From Elephas maximus indicus (Eukaryota; Chordata; Mammalia; Proboscidea; Elephantidae), in contig NC_064819.1 in NCBI RefSeq assembly GCF_024166365.1, positions 12,501-76,500 on the forward strand: DNA of 64,000 nt, given 5' to 3'. Positions 10,886-22,752 of the stretch are shown here, one piece after another. The position numbers and the translations under genes were made by a program. The notes below the pieces were generated by a model, which made no database searches, had not been told where the DNA came from, and was given only the letters and a program-made list of their open reading frames with translations. How positions within the stretch are numbered: position 1 is the first letter of the stretch; each line of letters begins with the position of its first letter.

Positions 10886-12020
10886 GGAGGATAGATGTCA
10901 TTACTATCCCCTTATCCAGATGACTAACCTCATCACCAGGGTGGCTCAGCAATGTGCCAGGGCCCCACAGCTCACAGGTGGTGGAGCTGGGACTCTAGCT
11001 CAGGTTGGTTGCTTCGAGAGCATATGCACCTGTGTTTTGCATCCGAGGCTCACTGATCATTCTCTATGTCCTCTGAAGTCATCTTTGTAGAATGCTAAAG
11101 TGTGGAAGAGTCTCAGAGATAAGCCTACCTCCTGTCATTTTAATTGTGATGAAAGGAAGACCCAGAAAGGCTGAGACACTTGGCCCTTCTTCCACCCTGG
11201 TTCCTGGCCACAGAGCAGGACTGGGATCCAGCCCTTCTCTCTTCAGAGCCAAGTCTGTTTCTACTACAAGGACTTTCCCTAAAACAAGCCTTTAATATGC
11301 TGTGAACAAAAGCTACTGAGATAATTTTAGTCATTTCTTCCAGCAGCAAGAAAAAACACGCTTCTATTATAAGTCTTGCTAGGTGGGTATCTTGGCTTAT
11401 TAATCTGGCTGTGGCTTGCATCATAATATGCAGCTTTGCCACTCCCTGTTTAAGTCCTACAAAATCTAGGTGCACATACTGATCATCTGTTTTGGAGTAT
11501 GTCTAACGAAAATGGGAATATTTCAGGCAAATTTATTTATCTTAATGCTCAATCACAAAACCTGCATTTGTAGAGGGACAATCCTAGGGGAGGACTGGAT
11601 GGCCCACAAAATTTTTCCATTCTTAATTTCTCTGCTTGTGAGAGAAACTCTCGTCTCACCAGAGTTGTTCAAGAGGGTAGGAGAGAAAAGGAAGTCTCTA
11701 TGATGTAAGTTCATCATCCAAGTTGGATGAGATATTCACAGCCAGTATAAAACAATGTTGCAGGAGCAGACGCAGAAGCAGAAATCTGAACTGACAACAC
11801 AGATTGTAAGCTGACTTTTTAATTGTCAGATATAGGGCAAAGAGAATAGTTTTATTTCCTCATAAGACTTTACATGTGAAAAAACATTCAGTAACTTTAT
11901 TGGCACAACAACAAAAGTTATAATTTTTTTTTGCAAGATTCTAATTTATCTAAATATGGAGGATCTGGTTTATAATGTGGAGTCTGCTCTCAATGTGTTT
12001 CCTGCTTCAAAAGCACATTT
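10886..12020. other. Unassigned DNA with MIR-like traces
   Basis: At about 10915-11040 and 11135-11250 there are weak MIR-like stretches (ggtggagctgggactctagc; gacccagaaaggctgagaca). The rest is not recognised. The minus frame 11140-11475 runs over one of these repeats and is not a gene candidate. Confidence 0.4.
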
Positions 12021-12510
12021 TCTTTTTTTTATTTTATTTTTTGTACTTTAGATGAGGGTTTACAGAGCAAAGTAGTTTCTCTTTAGATAATGAATACACA
12101 TATTGTTTTGTGACTTTGGTTGCCAACCCCACAACATGTCAACACTCTCCCCTTTTTGACCTTGGGTTCCCCGTTGCCAGCTTTCCTGTCCCCTCCTGCC
12201 TTCCCATCCTTGTCCGTGGGCTGGTGGGTGCCTGTTTAGTCTCGTTTTGTTTTACGTGCCTGTCTAATCTTTGGATTGACACAGCGGCTACAACAGTGGG
12301 CTCCGGCATAACAACAATTGTGAGGATGTCGCAGGAGTGCGCAGCGTTTCATTCTGTCATACATGGGGTCGCTACAAGTGAGAACCAACTTGACGACACC
12401 TGATGACAACAATCTTTGGTTGAAGGTCGAACCTCAGGAATGACTGCAGTACTGAGTTAAAAGCGTGTCTGGGGACCATACTGTCTTCGTTTCTCTAGTC
12501 TCTGTCAGAC
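12021..12510 (-). mobile_element. L1 3' UTR fragment (older subfamily), interrupted
   Basis: Antisense L1 3' end: T-rich start, gtactttagatgagggttta, accccacaacatgtcaacac, ctttcctgtcccctcctgcc, then after a short RTE insertion gactgcagtactgagttaaa. The two parts are contiguous once the insert at 12275-12410 is set aside. Confidence 0.75.
12275..12410 (+). mobile_element. 5'-truncated RTE 3' end with 9-bp target duplication
   Basis: The 136-bp insert reads attgacacagcggctacaac to ccaacttgacgacacctgat, matching the last part of the RTE sense strand (compare 17447-17575). It is flanked by a perfect repeat aatctttgg at 12266-12274 and 12411-12419. It sits inside an older L1 3' UTR. Confidence 0.85.
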
Positions 12511-12800
12511 TATATATGTGTGTGTGTGTGTATGCAAAATACATGCATACACAATACATTTTATGGTTATAAGTATATACATAACATATCAGCTATAGCT
12601 TTCTAAAGTCCCCCTGTTTACAGTAGACTGTATTCTGGCTTCAGAGTGACTGGCCAATGAAAACTATGTGCATATACATTTGCCAGCCCAGTGCTCCTTA
12701 ATTTTACAATCTCTCAAGTTTTTACCTTGGAAACATTATTGGAATAACTTGCACTCTCGGGTATAGTTGTGGCTCTTATATCTGTAAATCACAGGCTTTT
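12511..12800. other. Short (TG)n microsatellite and unassigned DNA
   Basis: A small (tg)n tract lies at 12516-12531 and is followed by AT-rich sequence without recognisable content. Confidence 0.5.
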
Positions 12801-13869
12801 CTTTATTATTATTTTTTATAATTTATTTTATTTTTGATGTGGAGAATACATGCAGCAGAACATACACAATTCAACGATTTCTACAGTACAATTCAGTGAC
12901 ATTGATTACATTCTTCGAATTGTGCAGCCATTCACATCTCCTCCTTTTCTGAGTTGTTCCTCCCCAACAAGCTCACTGCCTCCTAAGTTTGCTATCTAAT
13001 CTTTCAAGTTGCTGTTTTCAATTTGATCTCATACGGATAGATCTTAAAACAGCACAATGCTCAAAGCAGTTAAGCTAAACTATTGTTTGGCTTTAAGAAG
13101 ACTTCAGGGAACATTTTTGGTTTAAGGTTTAAGGTGTAAAGATAACCTCAGCCAATAGTTTTGCGGGTTCATCCATCCTCCATAGCTCCAGAAAATCTGG
13201 ATTCCATGAGAATTTGAACTTCTGGTCTGTATTTTCCCCCTTTTGATTGGGATTTTTCTATAGAATCTTTGATCGAATTGTTCAGTAATGGTAGCTGAGC
13301 ACCACCCATTTCTTCTGGTCTCATGGCAAAGGAGGCAGTTGTTCATGGAGGCAATTAGCCACACATGCCATTTCCTCCTCCTACTCCTGACTCTCCTTCC
13401 TCTGTTGCTCCAGGTAAATAGAGACCCATTGTTATACCTTGGATGGCCACTTGCAAGCTTTTAAGACCCCAGGCACTGGCACTGCTGTGCAATAAATTAG
13501 GAGGTAGAACAAAGGCACTAAACATGATATTAGGCCAATTGACTGGCATATCCCATGAAACCATGACCCTAAACCTCCAGACCAAGAAACCAAATCCCAT
13601 GAGGTGTTTGGTCGTACATAAGCAGCATCAATAGCTACTCTTTTTTTTTTTTTATCATTGTTATAAATATACCTACTACAAAACTTTTGACAATTCAACT
13701 TTTAACAAGTGTACAACTTATTGACAGCAATTACATTAACGGGCTCTGCAACCCTACCTTTAATCAATGTGGTCTTTCCATCACCGTAAACAAATGAGCA
13801 ATATTTTCCTCTCCCCCTCCCTCCTGCCACTGGTTACCACCTATAAAGTTTGGTGTCTATATATTTGCC
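12801..13869 (-). mobile_element. Old L1 3' UTR/3' end
   Basis: Antisense L1 3' region of an older afrotherian type: tttttgatgtggagaataca, acaattcagtgacattgatt, tcttctggtctcatggcaaa, ggccaattgactggcatatc. Open frames on either strand here are antisense or non-coding L1 sequence. A younger L1 adjoins at about 13870. Confidence 0.72.
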
Positions 13870-14784
13870 TTTTCTTTTTTATTGTGCTTTATGTAAAAGT
13901 TTACAAACCAAGTCTATCTCTCATACAAAAATTTATATACATCTTGCTGTATACTCCTAGTTGCTCTCCCCCTAATGAGACAGCACACTCCTTCCCTCCA
14001 CTCTCTATTTTCATGTCCGTTCCACCAGGTTCTGACCCCTCTGCTCTCTCATCTCCCCTCCAGACAGGAGATGCTAACATAGTCTCATGTGTCTACTTGA
14101 TCCAAGGAGCTCATTCTTCACCAGTATCATTTTCTGTCCCATAGTCCAGTCCAATCCCTGACTGAACAGTTGACTTTGGGAATGGCTCCTGTCTTGGGCT
14201 AACAGAAGGTCTGGGGACCATGACCTCCGGGGTCCTTCTAGTCTCAGTCGGACCATTAAGTCTGGTCTCTATGACAATTTGGGGTCTGTATCCCACTGCT
14301 CCCCTGCTCCCTCAGGGGTTCTCTGTTGTGTTGCCTGTCAGGGCAGTCATCGGTTGTTGCTGGGCACCATCTAGCTCTTCTGGTCTCAGGCCGATGCAGT
14401 TTCTGGTTTATGTGGTCCTTTCTGTCTCCTGGGCTCATAATTACCTTATATCTTTGGTGTTCTTTATTCTCCTTTGCTCCAGGTGGGTTGAGACCCATTG
14501 ATGCATCTTAGATGGCAGGTTGCTAGCGTTTAACACCCCAGAAGCCACTCTCCAAAGTGGGATGCAGAATGTTTTCTTAATAGATTTTATTATGCCAATT
14601 GACTTAGACGTCCCCTGAAACCATGGCCCCCAAACCCACACCCCTGCTATGCTGGCCTTTGAGGCATTCAGTTTATTCAGAAAACTTCTTTGTTTTTAGT
14701 TTAGACCGGTTGTGCTGACCTCGCTTGTATTGTGTGTTGTCTTTCCCTTCACCTAAAATAATTCTTACCTACTATCTAATTAAA
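13870..14784 (-). mobile_element. L1 3' UTR copy (left copy)
   Basis: The antisense 3' UTR begins attgtgctttatgtaaaagt and continues through gacaggagatgctaacatag, tggtctcaggccgatgcagt and gggatgcagaatgttttctt to ctactatctaatta. It ends where the inverted RTE begins. Its last 270 bp match the first 270 bp of the L1 at 17576. Confidence 0.85.
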
Positions 14785-16526
14785 GGATCACGATTAAGTG
14801 TTCCTGAATTCCCATTATTTGCAATGTTATCCATAATTTGTTATGATCCACACAGGCAAATGCCTTTGCATAGTCAATAAAACACAGGTAAACATCCTTC
14901 TGGTATTTTCTGCTTTCAGCCAGGATCCATCTGACATCAGCAATGATATCCCTGGTTCCACGTCCTCTTCTGAAACCGACCTGAATTTCTGGCAGTTCCC
15001 TGTCGATATACTCCTGCAGCCACTTTTGAATGATCTTTGGCAAAATTTTGCTTGTGTGTGATATTAATGATATTGTTCTATAATTTCCACATTTGGTTGG
15101 ATCACCTTTCTTGGGACTAGGCATAAATATGGATCTCTTCCAGTCAGTTGGTCAGAAAGCTGTCTTCCATATTTTTTGGCATAGACGAGTGAGCACCTCC
15201 AGCGCTGCATCTGTTTGTTGAAACATCTCAATTGATATTCCATCAATTCTTGGAGCCTGTTTTTCTCTGATGCCTTCAGAGCAGCTTGGACTTCTTTCTT
15301 CAGTACCATCAGTTCCTGATCATATGCCACCTCTTGAAATGGTTGAACATCGACTAATTCTTTTTGGTATAATGACTCTGTGTATTCCTTCCATCTTCTT
15401 TTGATGCTTCCTGCATTGTTTAATATTTTCCCCATAGGATCCTTCACTATTGCAACTCGAGGCTTGAATTTTTTCTTCAGTTCTTTCAGCTTGAGAAGCA
15501 CCAAGAGTGTTCTTCCCTCTTGGTTTTCCATCTCAAGCTCTTTGCACATGTCATTATAATACTTTACTTTGTCTTCTTGAGCCGCCCTTTGAAATCTTCT
15601 GTTCAGTCCTTTTACTTCATTAATTCTTCCTTTTGCTTTAGCTGCTTGACATTTGAGAGAAAGTTTCAAAGTCTTCTCTGACATCCATCTTGGTCTTTTC
15701 TTTCCTGTCTTTTCATTGACCTCTTGCTTTCTTCATGTATAGTGTCCTTGATGTCATTTCACAACTCGTCTCGTCTTTGGTCACTAGTGTTCAATGCGTC
15801 AAATCTGTTCTTCAGATGGTCTCTAAATTCAGATGGGATATACTCAAGGTCATATTTTGGCTCTTGTGGACTTGCTCTGATTTTCGTCAGTATCAGCGTG
15901 AACTTGCATATGAGTAATTGATGGTCTGTTCCACAGTCGGCCCCTAGCCTTGTTTTGACTGATGATACCGAGTTTTTCCATCGTCTCTTCCTACAGATGT
16001 AGCCAGTTTGATTTCTGTATGTTCCATCTGGTGAGGTCCGTGTGTGTAATCGCCATTTATATTGGTGAAAGAAGGTATTTTCAATGAATAAGTTTTTGGT
16101 CTTGCAAAATTCTATCATTCAATCTTTGGCATTGTTTCTATCACCAAGGCCATATTTTCCAACCACTGATCCTCCTCCTTTGTTTCCAACTTTTGCATTC
16201 CAGTCAGCAGTGATTATCAATACATCTTCTTCATCTTTGGCCCTAGTGGTTGGTGCATAAATTTGAATAATAGTCATATTAAGTGGTCTTCCTTGTAGCC
16301 GTATGGATATTATCCTATCACTGACAGTATTGTACTTCAGGATAGATCTTGAAATGTTCTTTTTGATGATGAATGCAACACCATTCCTCTTCAAGTTGTC
16401 ATTTCCAGCATAGTAGACTATGTGATTGTCTGATTCAAAATGGCCAATACCAGTCCATTTCAGCTCACTGATGCCTAGGATTTCGATGTTCCATTTTATT
16501 TTTGACGATTTCCAGTTTTCCTAGAG
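14785..16526 (-). mobile_element. RTE LINE, inverted 5' part of a twin-primed copy
   Basis: Read on the minus strand this runs from just inside the endonuclease start (SELKWTGIGHFESDNH near 16450) through the endonuclease (RHTRTSPDGTYRNQTGYICR at about 16000) into reverse transcriptase (GFRRGRGTRDIIADVRWILA; CVDHNKLWITL near 14840). At 16526/16527 the strand switches and the 3' part follows on plus. The order (inverted 5' part with its 5' end at the junction, then direct 3' part) is the layout produced by twin priming. Both parts contain the CVDHNKLW block, so about 70 bp are duplicated at the inversion. The frame is interrupted in several places. Confidence 0.82.
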
Positions 16527-17575
16527 GCATTCGACTGTGTGGATCATAACAAATTATGGACAACATTGTGAAGAATGGGAATTCCAGAACACTTAACTGT
16601 GCTCATGAGGAACCTTTACATAGATCAAGAGGCAGTTGTTTGGAGAGAACAAGGGGATACTGATTGGTTTAAAGTCAGGAAAGGTGTGCGTCAGGGTTGA
16701 ATTCTTTCACCATACCTATTCAATCTATATACTGAGCAAATAATCCGAGAAGCTGGACTATATGAAGAAGAACGGGGCATCAGGATTGGACGAAGACTCA
16801 TTAACAACCTGCATTATGCAGATGACACAACCTTGCTTGCTGAAACCACTTACTAATGAAGATCAAAGACCATAGCCTTCAGTATGGATTGCACCTCAAC
16901 ATAAAACAAAAATCCTCACAACTGGACCAATGAGCAACATCATGATAAACGGAGAAAAGACTGACATTGTCAAGGATTTCATTTTACTTGGATCCACAAT
17001 CAACAGCCATGGAAGCAGCAGTCAAGAAATCAAAAGACTCACTGCACCGGTAAATCTGCTGCAAAGGACCACTTTAAAGTGTTAAAGAACAAAGATATTA
17101 CCTTGAAGACTAAGGTGAGCCTGACCCAAGCCATGGTATTTTCAGTTGCATCATATGCATGTGAAAGCTGGATAATGAATAAGGAGGACCAAGAAGAATT
17201 GATGCCTTTGAATTGTGGTGTTGGTGAAGAATATTGAATATGCCATGGACTGCCAAAAGAACGAACAAATCTGTCTTAGAAGAAGTACAACCAGAATGCT
17301 TCTTAGAAGCAAGGATGGCGTGACTGCATCTTACATACTTTGGACATGTTGTCAGGAGGGTGTCAGTCCCTGGAGAAGGACATCATGCTTGGCAAACTAC
17401 AGGGTCAGCGGAAAAGAGGAATACCCTCAATGAGGTGAATTGACACAGTGGCTGCAACAATGATCTCAAGTATAACAACGATTGTAAGGATGGCACAGGA
17501 CCAGGCAGTGTTTCGTTCTGTTGTGCATAGGATCGTATGAGTTGGAACCGACTCGATGGCACCTAACAACAACAA
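16527..17575 (+). mobile_element. RTE LINE, direct 3' part of the twin-primed copy
   Basis: Begins at the reverse-transcriptase block AFDCVDHNKLW and runs through YADDTTLLAE near 16825, the downstream GSTINSHGSSSQEIKRLT region and TLKTKVSLTQAMVFSVASYA, to the tail gaaccgactcgatggcacc followed by (aac)n at about 17562-17575. The coding frame is broken by stops and small indels. Together with the inverted part it covers nearly the whole element except the extreme 5' end. Confidence 0.85.
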
Positions 17576-19283
17576 CAGATGGCCACTTGCTAGTGTTTAA
17601 GACCCCAGATGCCATTCACCAAAGTGGGATGCAGAATGTTTTCTTAATAGATTTTATTGTGCCAGTTGACCTAGATTTTCCCTGAAACCATGGTCCCCAC
17701 CCCTCACCCCTGCTACTCTGGCCTTCAAAGAATTTGATTTATTCAGGAAACTTCTCTGCTTTTGATTTAGTCCAGTTGTGCTGACCTTTCCCGTATTGTG
17801 TGTTCTTTCCCTTCACCTAAAATAGTTCTTGTGTACTATCTAATTAGTGAATACCCCTTTCCCCCTCCCTCCCCAACCTTGTAACCATCAAAAAGTATTT
17901 TCTTCTCTGTTTAAACCATTTCTTGAGTTCTTATTATAGTGGTCTCTCATACAATATTTATCCTATTGCAACTGACTAATTTCACTCAGCGTAATGCCTT
18001 CCAGATTCCTCCATGTTACGAAAGTTTCACAAATTCATTATCATTCTTGGATGATGAATGGTATATTCCATTGTGTGAATATACCATAATTTATTTATCC
18101 ATTCATCCATTGATGGGCACCTTGGTTGCTTCCATCTTTTTGCTATTGTAAGCAGTGCTGCAATGTACATGGGTGTGCATGTATCTGTTCATGTAAAGGC
18201 TCTTATTTCTCTAGGATATATTCTAAAGAGTGGGATTGCTGGATAAAATGGTAGTCCTATTTCTAGCTTTTTCAGGAAGTGCCAAATCAATTTCCAAAAT
18301 GGTTGTACCATTTTACATTCTCACCAGCAGTGTGTAAGTGTTCCAGTCTCTCCACAACCTCTCCAACATTTATTATTTTGCATTTTTTTGGATTAATGCC
18401 TACCTTGTTGGAGTGAGATGGAATCTGATCGTGGTTTTGATTTGCATTTCCCTAATGGGTAATGACTGTGAGCATTTCCTCATGTATCTATTAGCTACCT
18501 GAATGTCTTCTTTAGTGAAGTGTCTGTTAGGTGCCTGAATATCTTCTTTGGTGAAGTGCCTGTTCATGTTCTTTGCCCATTTTTTAATTGGGTTATTTTA
18601 TTATTGTTGTCAAGTTTTTGCAGTATCATGTAGATTTTAGAGATCAGAGACTGATCGGAAACGTCACAGCTAAAAACTTTTTCCCTGTCTGTAGGTTGTC
18701 TTTTTACTCTTTTGGTGAAGTTTTTGGAGCATAGGGTGTTGGATTTTTAGGAGCTCCCAGTAATCTAGTTTCTCTTCTGGTGTTTGTGTATTGTTAATAA
18801 TGTTTTGTATACTGTTTATGCCATGCATTAGGGCTCCTAGCATTGTCCCTATTTTTTTCTTCCATGATCTTTATCATTTTAGATTTTACACTTAGGTCTT
18901 TGATCCATTTTGAGTTCATTTTTGTGCATGGTGTGGGGTATGGGTCTGTTTCATTTTTTTGCAGATGAACATCCAGTTGTGCCAGAGTCATTTGTTAAAG
19001 AGACTGTCTTTTCCCCATTTAACTGACTTTGGGCCTTTGTCAAATATCAGCTGCTCATATATAAAAAACAAACAAACAAAAAAACCAAACCCAGTCCCGT
19101 CGAGTTGATTCCGACTCATAGCGATCCTATAGGACAGAGTAGAACTGCCCCAAAGAGTTTCCAAGGAGTGCCTGGCAGATTTGAACTGCAGACCCTTTGG
19201 TTAGCAGCTGTAGCACTTAACCACTATGCCACCAGGTTTTCATGGATGGATTTATATCTGGATTCTCAATTCTGTTCCATTTG
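17576..19283 (-). mobile_element. L1, 3' UTR and C-terminal ORF2 (right copy)
   Basis: The left edge starts mid-3' UTR (agatggccacttgctagtgt). ORF2 C-terminal sequence begins near 17935 (antisense of the region encoding [13 protein letters not shown] in better copies) and continues to about 19283, where it meets RTE sequence. An AfroSINE interrupts it at 19063-19240. The C-rich tract at 17858-17877 is the antisense of the G-rich element of the L1 3' UTR. The copy lacks a T-run end and most of ORF2. Confidence 0.83.
19063..19240 (-). mobile_element. AfroSINE inserted in L1
   Basis: A full antisense copy runs from accaaacccagtcccgtcga to ccactatgccaccaggtttt. L1 sequence resumes with catggatggatttatatctg, so the SINE is younger than this L1. 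The target duplication is short and unclear. Confidence 0.92.
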
Positions 19284-21262
19284 CAGCCACTTTTAAATGA
19301 TCTTCAGCAAAATTTTACTTGTGTGTGATATTACTGTTATTGTTTGATGATTTCCGCATTCTGGTGGATCACCTTTCTTTGGACTGGGCACAAATATGGA
19401 TCTTTTCCAGTTGGTCAGCCAGGAAGCTGTCTTCCAAATTTCTTGACATAGACAAGTGAGCTCCTCCAATGCTGAATCGGTTTGTTGAAACATCTCAATT
19501 GGTATTCAGTCAATTCCGAGAGTTTTTTTTTTTCAACCTTCCCTTCAGTGCATCTTGGACTCCTTCCTTAAGCACCACCGGTTCTTGGTCATATACTACC
19601 TCCTGAAGTGGCTGAACATGGCCCAATACTTTTTGGTACAGTGGCTCTTTGTATTCCTTCCATGTTCTTTTGATGTTTCCTGCATCATTCAATATTTTCC
19701 CCGTAGAATCCTTCAGTATTGCAACTTGAAGTTGATTTTTTTTTCTGCCATTCTTTCAGCTTGAGATATGTTGAGTATGTTCTTCCATTTTGGTTTTGTA
19801 ACTCCAGATCTTTCCACATTTCATTACAATACTTTACATTGTCTTCTGGGGCAGTCCTCTGAAATCTTCTGTTCAGATCTTTCACTTCATCATTTCTTCC
19901 TTTCACTTTAGTGCTGTACGTTCAAAAGCAAGTTTCAAAGTCTCTTTTGACATCCGTTTTGGCCATTTCTTTTTTTTTCTGTCTTTTTAATGACCTCTTG
20001 CTTTCTTCACGTACAATGTCCTTGATGTCATTCCACAACTGGTCTGGTCTTTGGTCATCAGTGTTTAATGCATCAAATCTCTTCTTGAAGTGGTCCCCAA
20101 ATTCAGGTGGGATATACTCAGGATTATATTTTGGCTCTCATGGACTTGTTTTAATTTTCTTCAGCTTCGGCTTGAACTTGCATATGAGCAATTGATGGTC
20201 TGTTAAGCAGTCAGCCCCTGACCTTGTTCTGACTGATGATACAAAGCTTTTCCATTGTCTCTGTCCACAGAGGTAGTCAATTTCATTCCTGTGTATTCCA
20301 TCTGCTTAGTTCCAACTGTATAGTCACCATTTATGTTGTTCAAAAAGGTATTGGCAATGAAGAAGTCATCGATCTTGCAAAATTCTATCATGTGATCTCA
20401 GGCTTCATTTCTGTCACCAAAGCCATATTTTCCAACTACTGATCCTTCTTTGCTCCAACTTGCAAATTCCAATCACCAGTAATTATCAATGCATCCTGAC
20501 TACATACTCAATTTCAGAATGCAGAAGTTGGTAAAAGTCTTCAATTTCTTCATCTTTGCCATTAGTGGTTGGTGTGTAAACTTGAATAATAGTCGTATTA
20601 ACTGGCCTTCCTTGTAGGTGTATGGGTATTACCCTATCACTGATAGCATTGTACTTCAGGATAGATCTTGAAATGTTTTTTTGATAATGAATGTGATAGC
20701 ATTCCTCTTTAATTTGTTATTACCAGCATAGTAAACCATATGATTATCTGATTCAAAATGGCCGATACCAGTTCATTTCAGCTCAGTAATGCCTAGAATA
20801 TCGATGTTTATGCGTTCCATTTCATTTCTGATGAGTTCCAAATTTCCTAGTTTCATACTTCGTACATTCCATGTTTCGATTATTAATTGATGTTTGCAGC
20901 TGTTTATTCTCATTTTGAGTTGTGCCACATCAGCAAATGAAGGTCCAGAAAGCAAAGCTTGACTCTATCCACATCATAAAGTTAATTCTACTTTGAGGAG
21001 GCAGCTCTTCCCTAGTTGTCTTTTGAGTGTCTTCCAACCTGGGGGGCTCATCTTCCAGCACTATATCAGACAGTGTTCCGCTGCTCTTCATAAGGTTTCC
21101 ATTAGCTAATCTTTTCAGAAGTAGACTGCCAGTTCCTTCTTCCTAGTCTGTCTTAGTCTGGAAGCTCCACTGAAACCTGTCCACCAAGGGTGACCCTGTT
21201 GGTATTTGAAATACTGGTGGCAAAGCTTCCAGCATCACAGCAACGTGCAAGCCACCACAGTC
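19284..21262 (-). mobile_element. RTE LINE, 5' two thirds
   Basis: Contains the complete 5' end near 21262, the endonuclease start near 20935 (TWNVRSMKLGNLELI, DILGITELK), endonuclease C-terminal blocks (SVDRDNGKALYHQSEQ, 20203-20391) and the N-terminal part of reverse transcriptase. It stops abruptly at 19284 against L1 sequence. The 3' third, including the catalytic YADDT box and tail, is absent. The frame has many breaks. Confidence 0.85.
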
Positions 21263-21341
21263 TTGGAAACCCCCAGGGCAGCTCTGCTCTGTTCTATGGG
21301 GTCGCTATGGGGTCATCGGAATCGACTCGATGGCGATGGGT
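21262..21341 (+). mobile_element. AfroSINE, 3' half
   Basis: tcttggaaacccccagggca, ctgttctatggggtcgctat, gaatcgactcgatggcgatg is the 3' half of an AfroSINE. The copy starts inside the element directly at the RTE 5' boundary. Confidence 0.85.
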
Positions 21342-22163
21342 AAAATCTTTTGTGCCATTTTTAGTTTTAATAATAAAGTCATGAGAGAACGATAATATCT
21401 GATCTCAATTACTCTGATGTTTACTTTATGGATGACATGGTATGCTGTTTCTAACTGATGGCAGCAGACCAAAGTGCAGAGTCAGGTAGTTAAAAAGAAT
21501 GCCTTCCTTTTTAAGATGAAATTTGTGAAACAGTAACAAATGGACAGCGGTTACTCTGATTGTGAATTCTGAGCGACTGCTGACTTACACAGTAGCACAC
21601 ACAAGGCCCCCACTTACGTAATTCTCATAATTCCAAGGCCAGTTAGAGAAGAACGTTTTGGAATATCCAAGTCTGCTTAAAAAAAAAAAAAAACTAAGGG
21701 AGGCAGAGTAGTTGTTTTTGTCCTGCCACTTAAGCCAATATCAATAATTTCTTCCCAAATATTCTTCTCTAATTGCATAAATTTATACACAGCATGGATA
21801 AAAACTGCTTACTTCTGCCATTCTACCCATTCTAACTTCTTTTTTTTTTTTTTAAGAAAAATTGCTCGACATTCCAAAACCTTGGTCTCAAACATCTTGG
21901 ACATAAAAATCCGCAGGGGAGCTCAATTAAAAGACAGGGGGAAAAGGCGGGGGGGGGGGGTATCTCACCCAGAAGCACTGGTTCGGTGGGTCTGAAGTTT
22001 GAGCAAGAATCTGTATTTTGCCTAAGCTCCCATTGTTCCTGGCGCTGGTGATGTGTAGATACTTTTAAGGTAATTGAAACTGAAAGGTTATTTACTGTGT
22101 GCATGTAGTGTGCCTTTTGTACCAGAAGGTGGCGCCATAACATCTGAAATCAGGGGCTTTGTA
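21342..22163. mobile_element. Unassigned DNA including a MER5-like DNA transposon remnant
   Basis: At about 21885-22062 blocks matching a MER5 (hAT-Charlie, non-autonomous) sense strand appear in order: tctcaaacatcttggac, gcaggggagct, ggtatctcacccagaa, cggtgggtctgaagtttgag. The remnant is interrupted by a G-run of about 11 near 21950. Flanking sequence is AT-rich and unassigned. Confidence 0.5.
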
Positions 22164-22325
22164 GCTGAAACCCGTCGCCAGCCAGTCGATTGTGACTCAT
22201 AGCGACCCTATGGAATAGAGTAAAACTGTCCCCTAGAGTTTCCAAAGAGGCCCTGGTGGATTCAAACTGTGGACTTTCAGGTCAGCAGCCATAGCTCTTA
22301 ACCACTACACCACCAGGGTTCCCAG
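22164..22325 (-). mobile_element. AfroSINE, full length
   Basis: Antisense copy from gaaacccgtcgccagccagt to accaccagggttcccag. It is followed by an A-run and by another AfroSINE in the opposite orientation only about 40 bp away. Confidence 0.92.
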
Positions 22326-22363
22326 TAAAAAAAAAAAAAAAAAAAAGTAGCTGGTTGGAAAAT

Positions 22364-22537
22364 GGAGCCCTAGTGCTGCAGTGGTTAAGAGATTGGCTGC
22401 TAAACAAAAGGCTGGCAGTTCGAACCCACCAGCTGCTTCTTAGAAACCCTATGGGACAGTTCTACTCAGTCCAGTAGGGCCGCTGTGTGTCAGAATTGAC
22501 TCGACGGCGATGGGTTTGCTTTTTTTTTTTTTTTTTT
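22364..22537 (+). mobile_element. AfroSINE, full length
   Basis: Sense copy from ggagccctagtgctgcag to gactcgacggcgatgggttt plus a T-run of about 17. It forms an inverted pair with the preceding SINE. Confidence 0.93.
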
Positions 22538-22551
22538 AAGCTGGGAAATAA

Positions 22552-22752
22552 GGAGTCTTGGTTGTGTAATGGTTAAGCATTTGGTTGCTAACTGAAAGGT
22601 TTGTGGTTTGAACCTACACCCCTCTGTGGGAAAAAAAAGACCTGCTATCTTCACCATAAAGATTACGGCCTAGGAAACCCTATGGGGCAGTTCTACTCTA
22701 TCACAGAGGGTTGCTGTGAGTCAGAATCAACTCCCTAGCACGTAACAACAAG
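22552..22752 (+). mobile_element. AfroSINE, variant with internal insert and RTE-like tail
   Basis: Starts ggagtcttggttgtgtaatg. It carries an extra block (cctgctatcttcaccataaa) between the tRNA-like head and the ggaaaccctatggggcag region, and ends cacgtaacaacaag like an RTE tail rather than in a T-run. This is a different subfamily from its neighbours. Confidence 0.85.

Noticed and set aside
22164-22752. tRNA genes suggested by A-box and B-box motifs
   Set aside because: These are the tRNA-derived heads of AfroSINEs; no cloverleaf with an anticodon stem is maintained.
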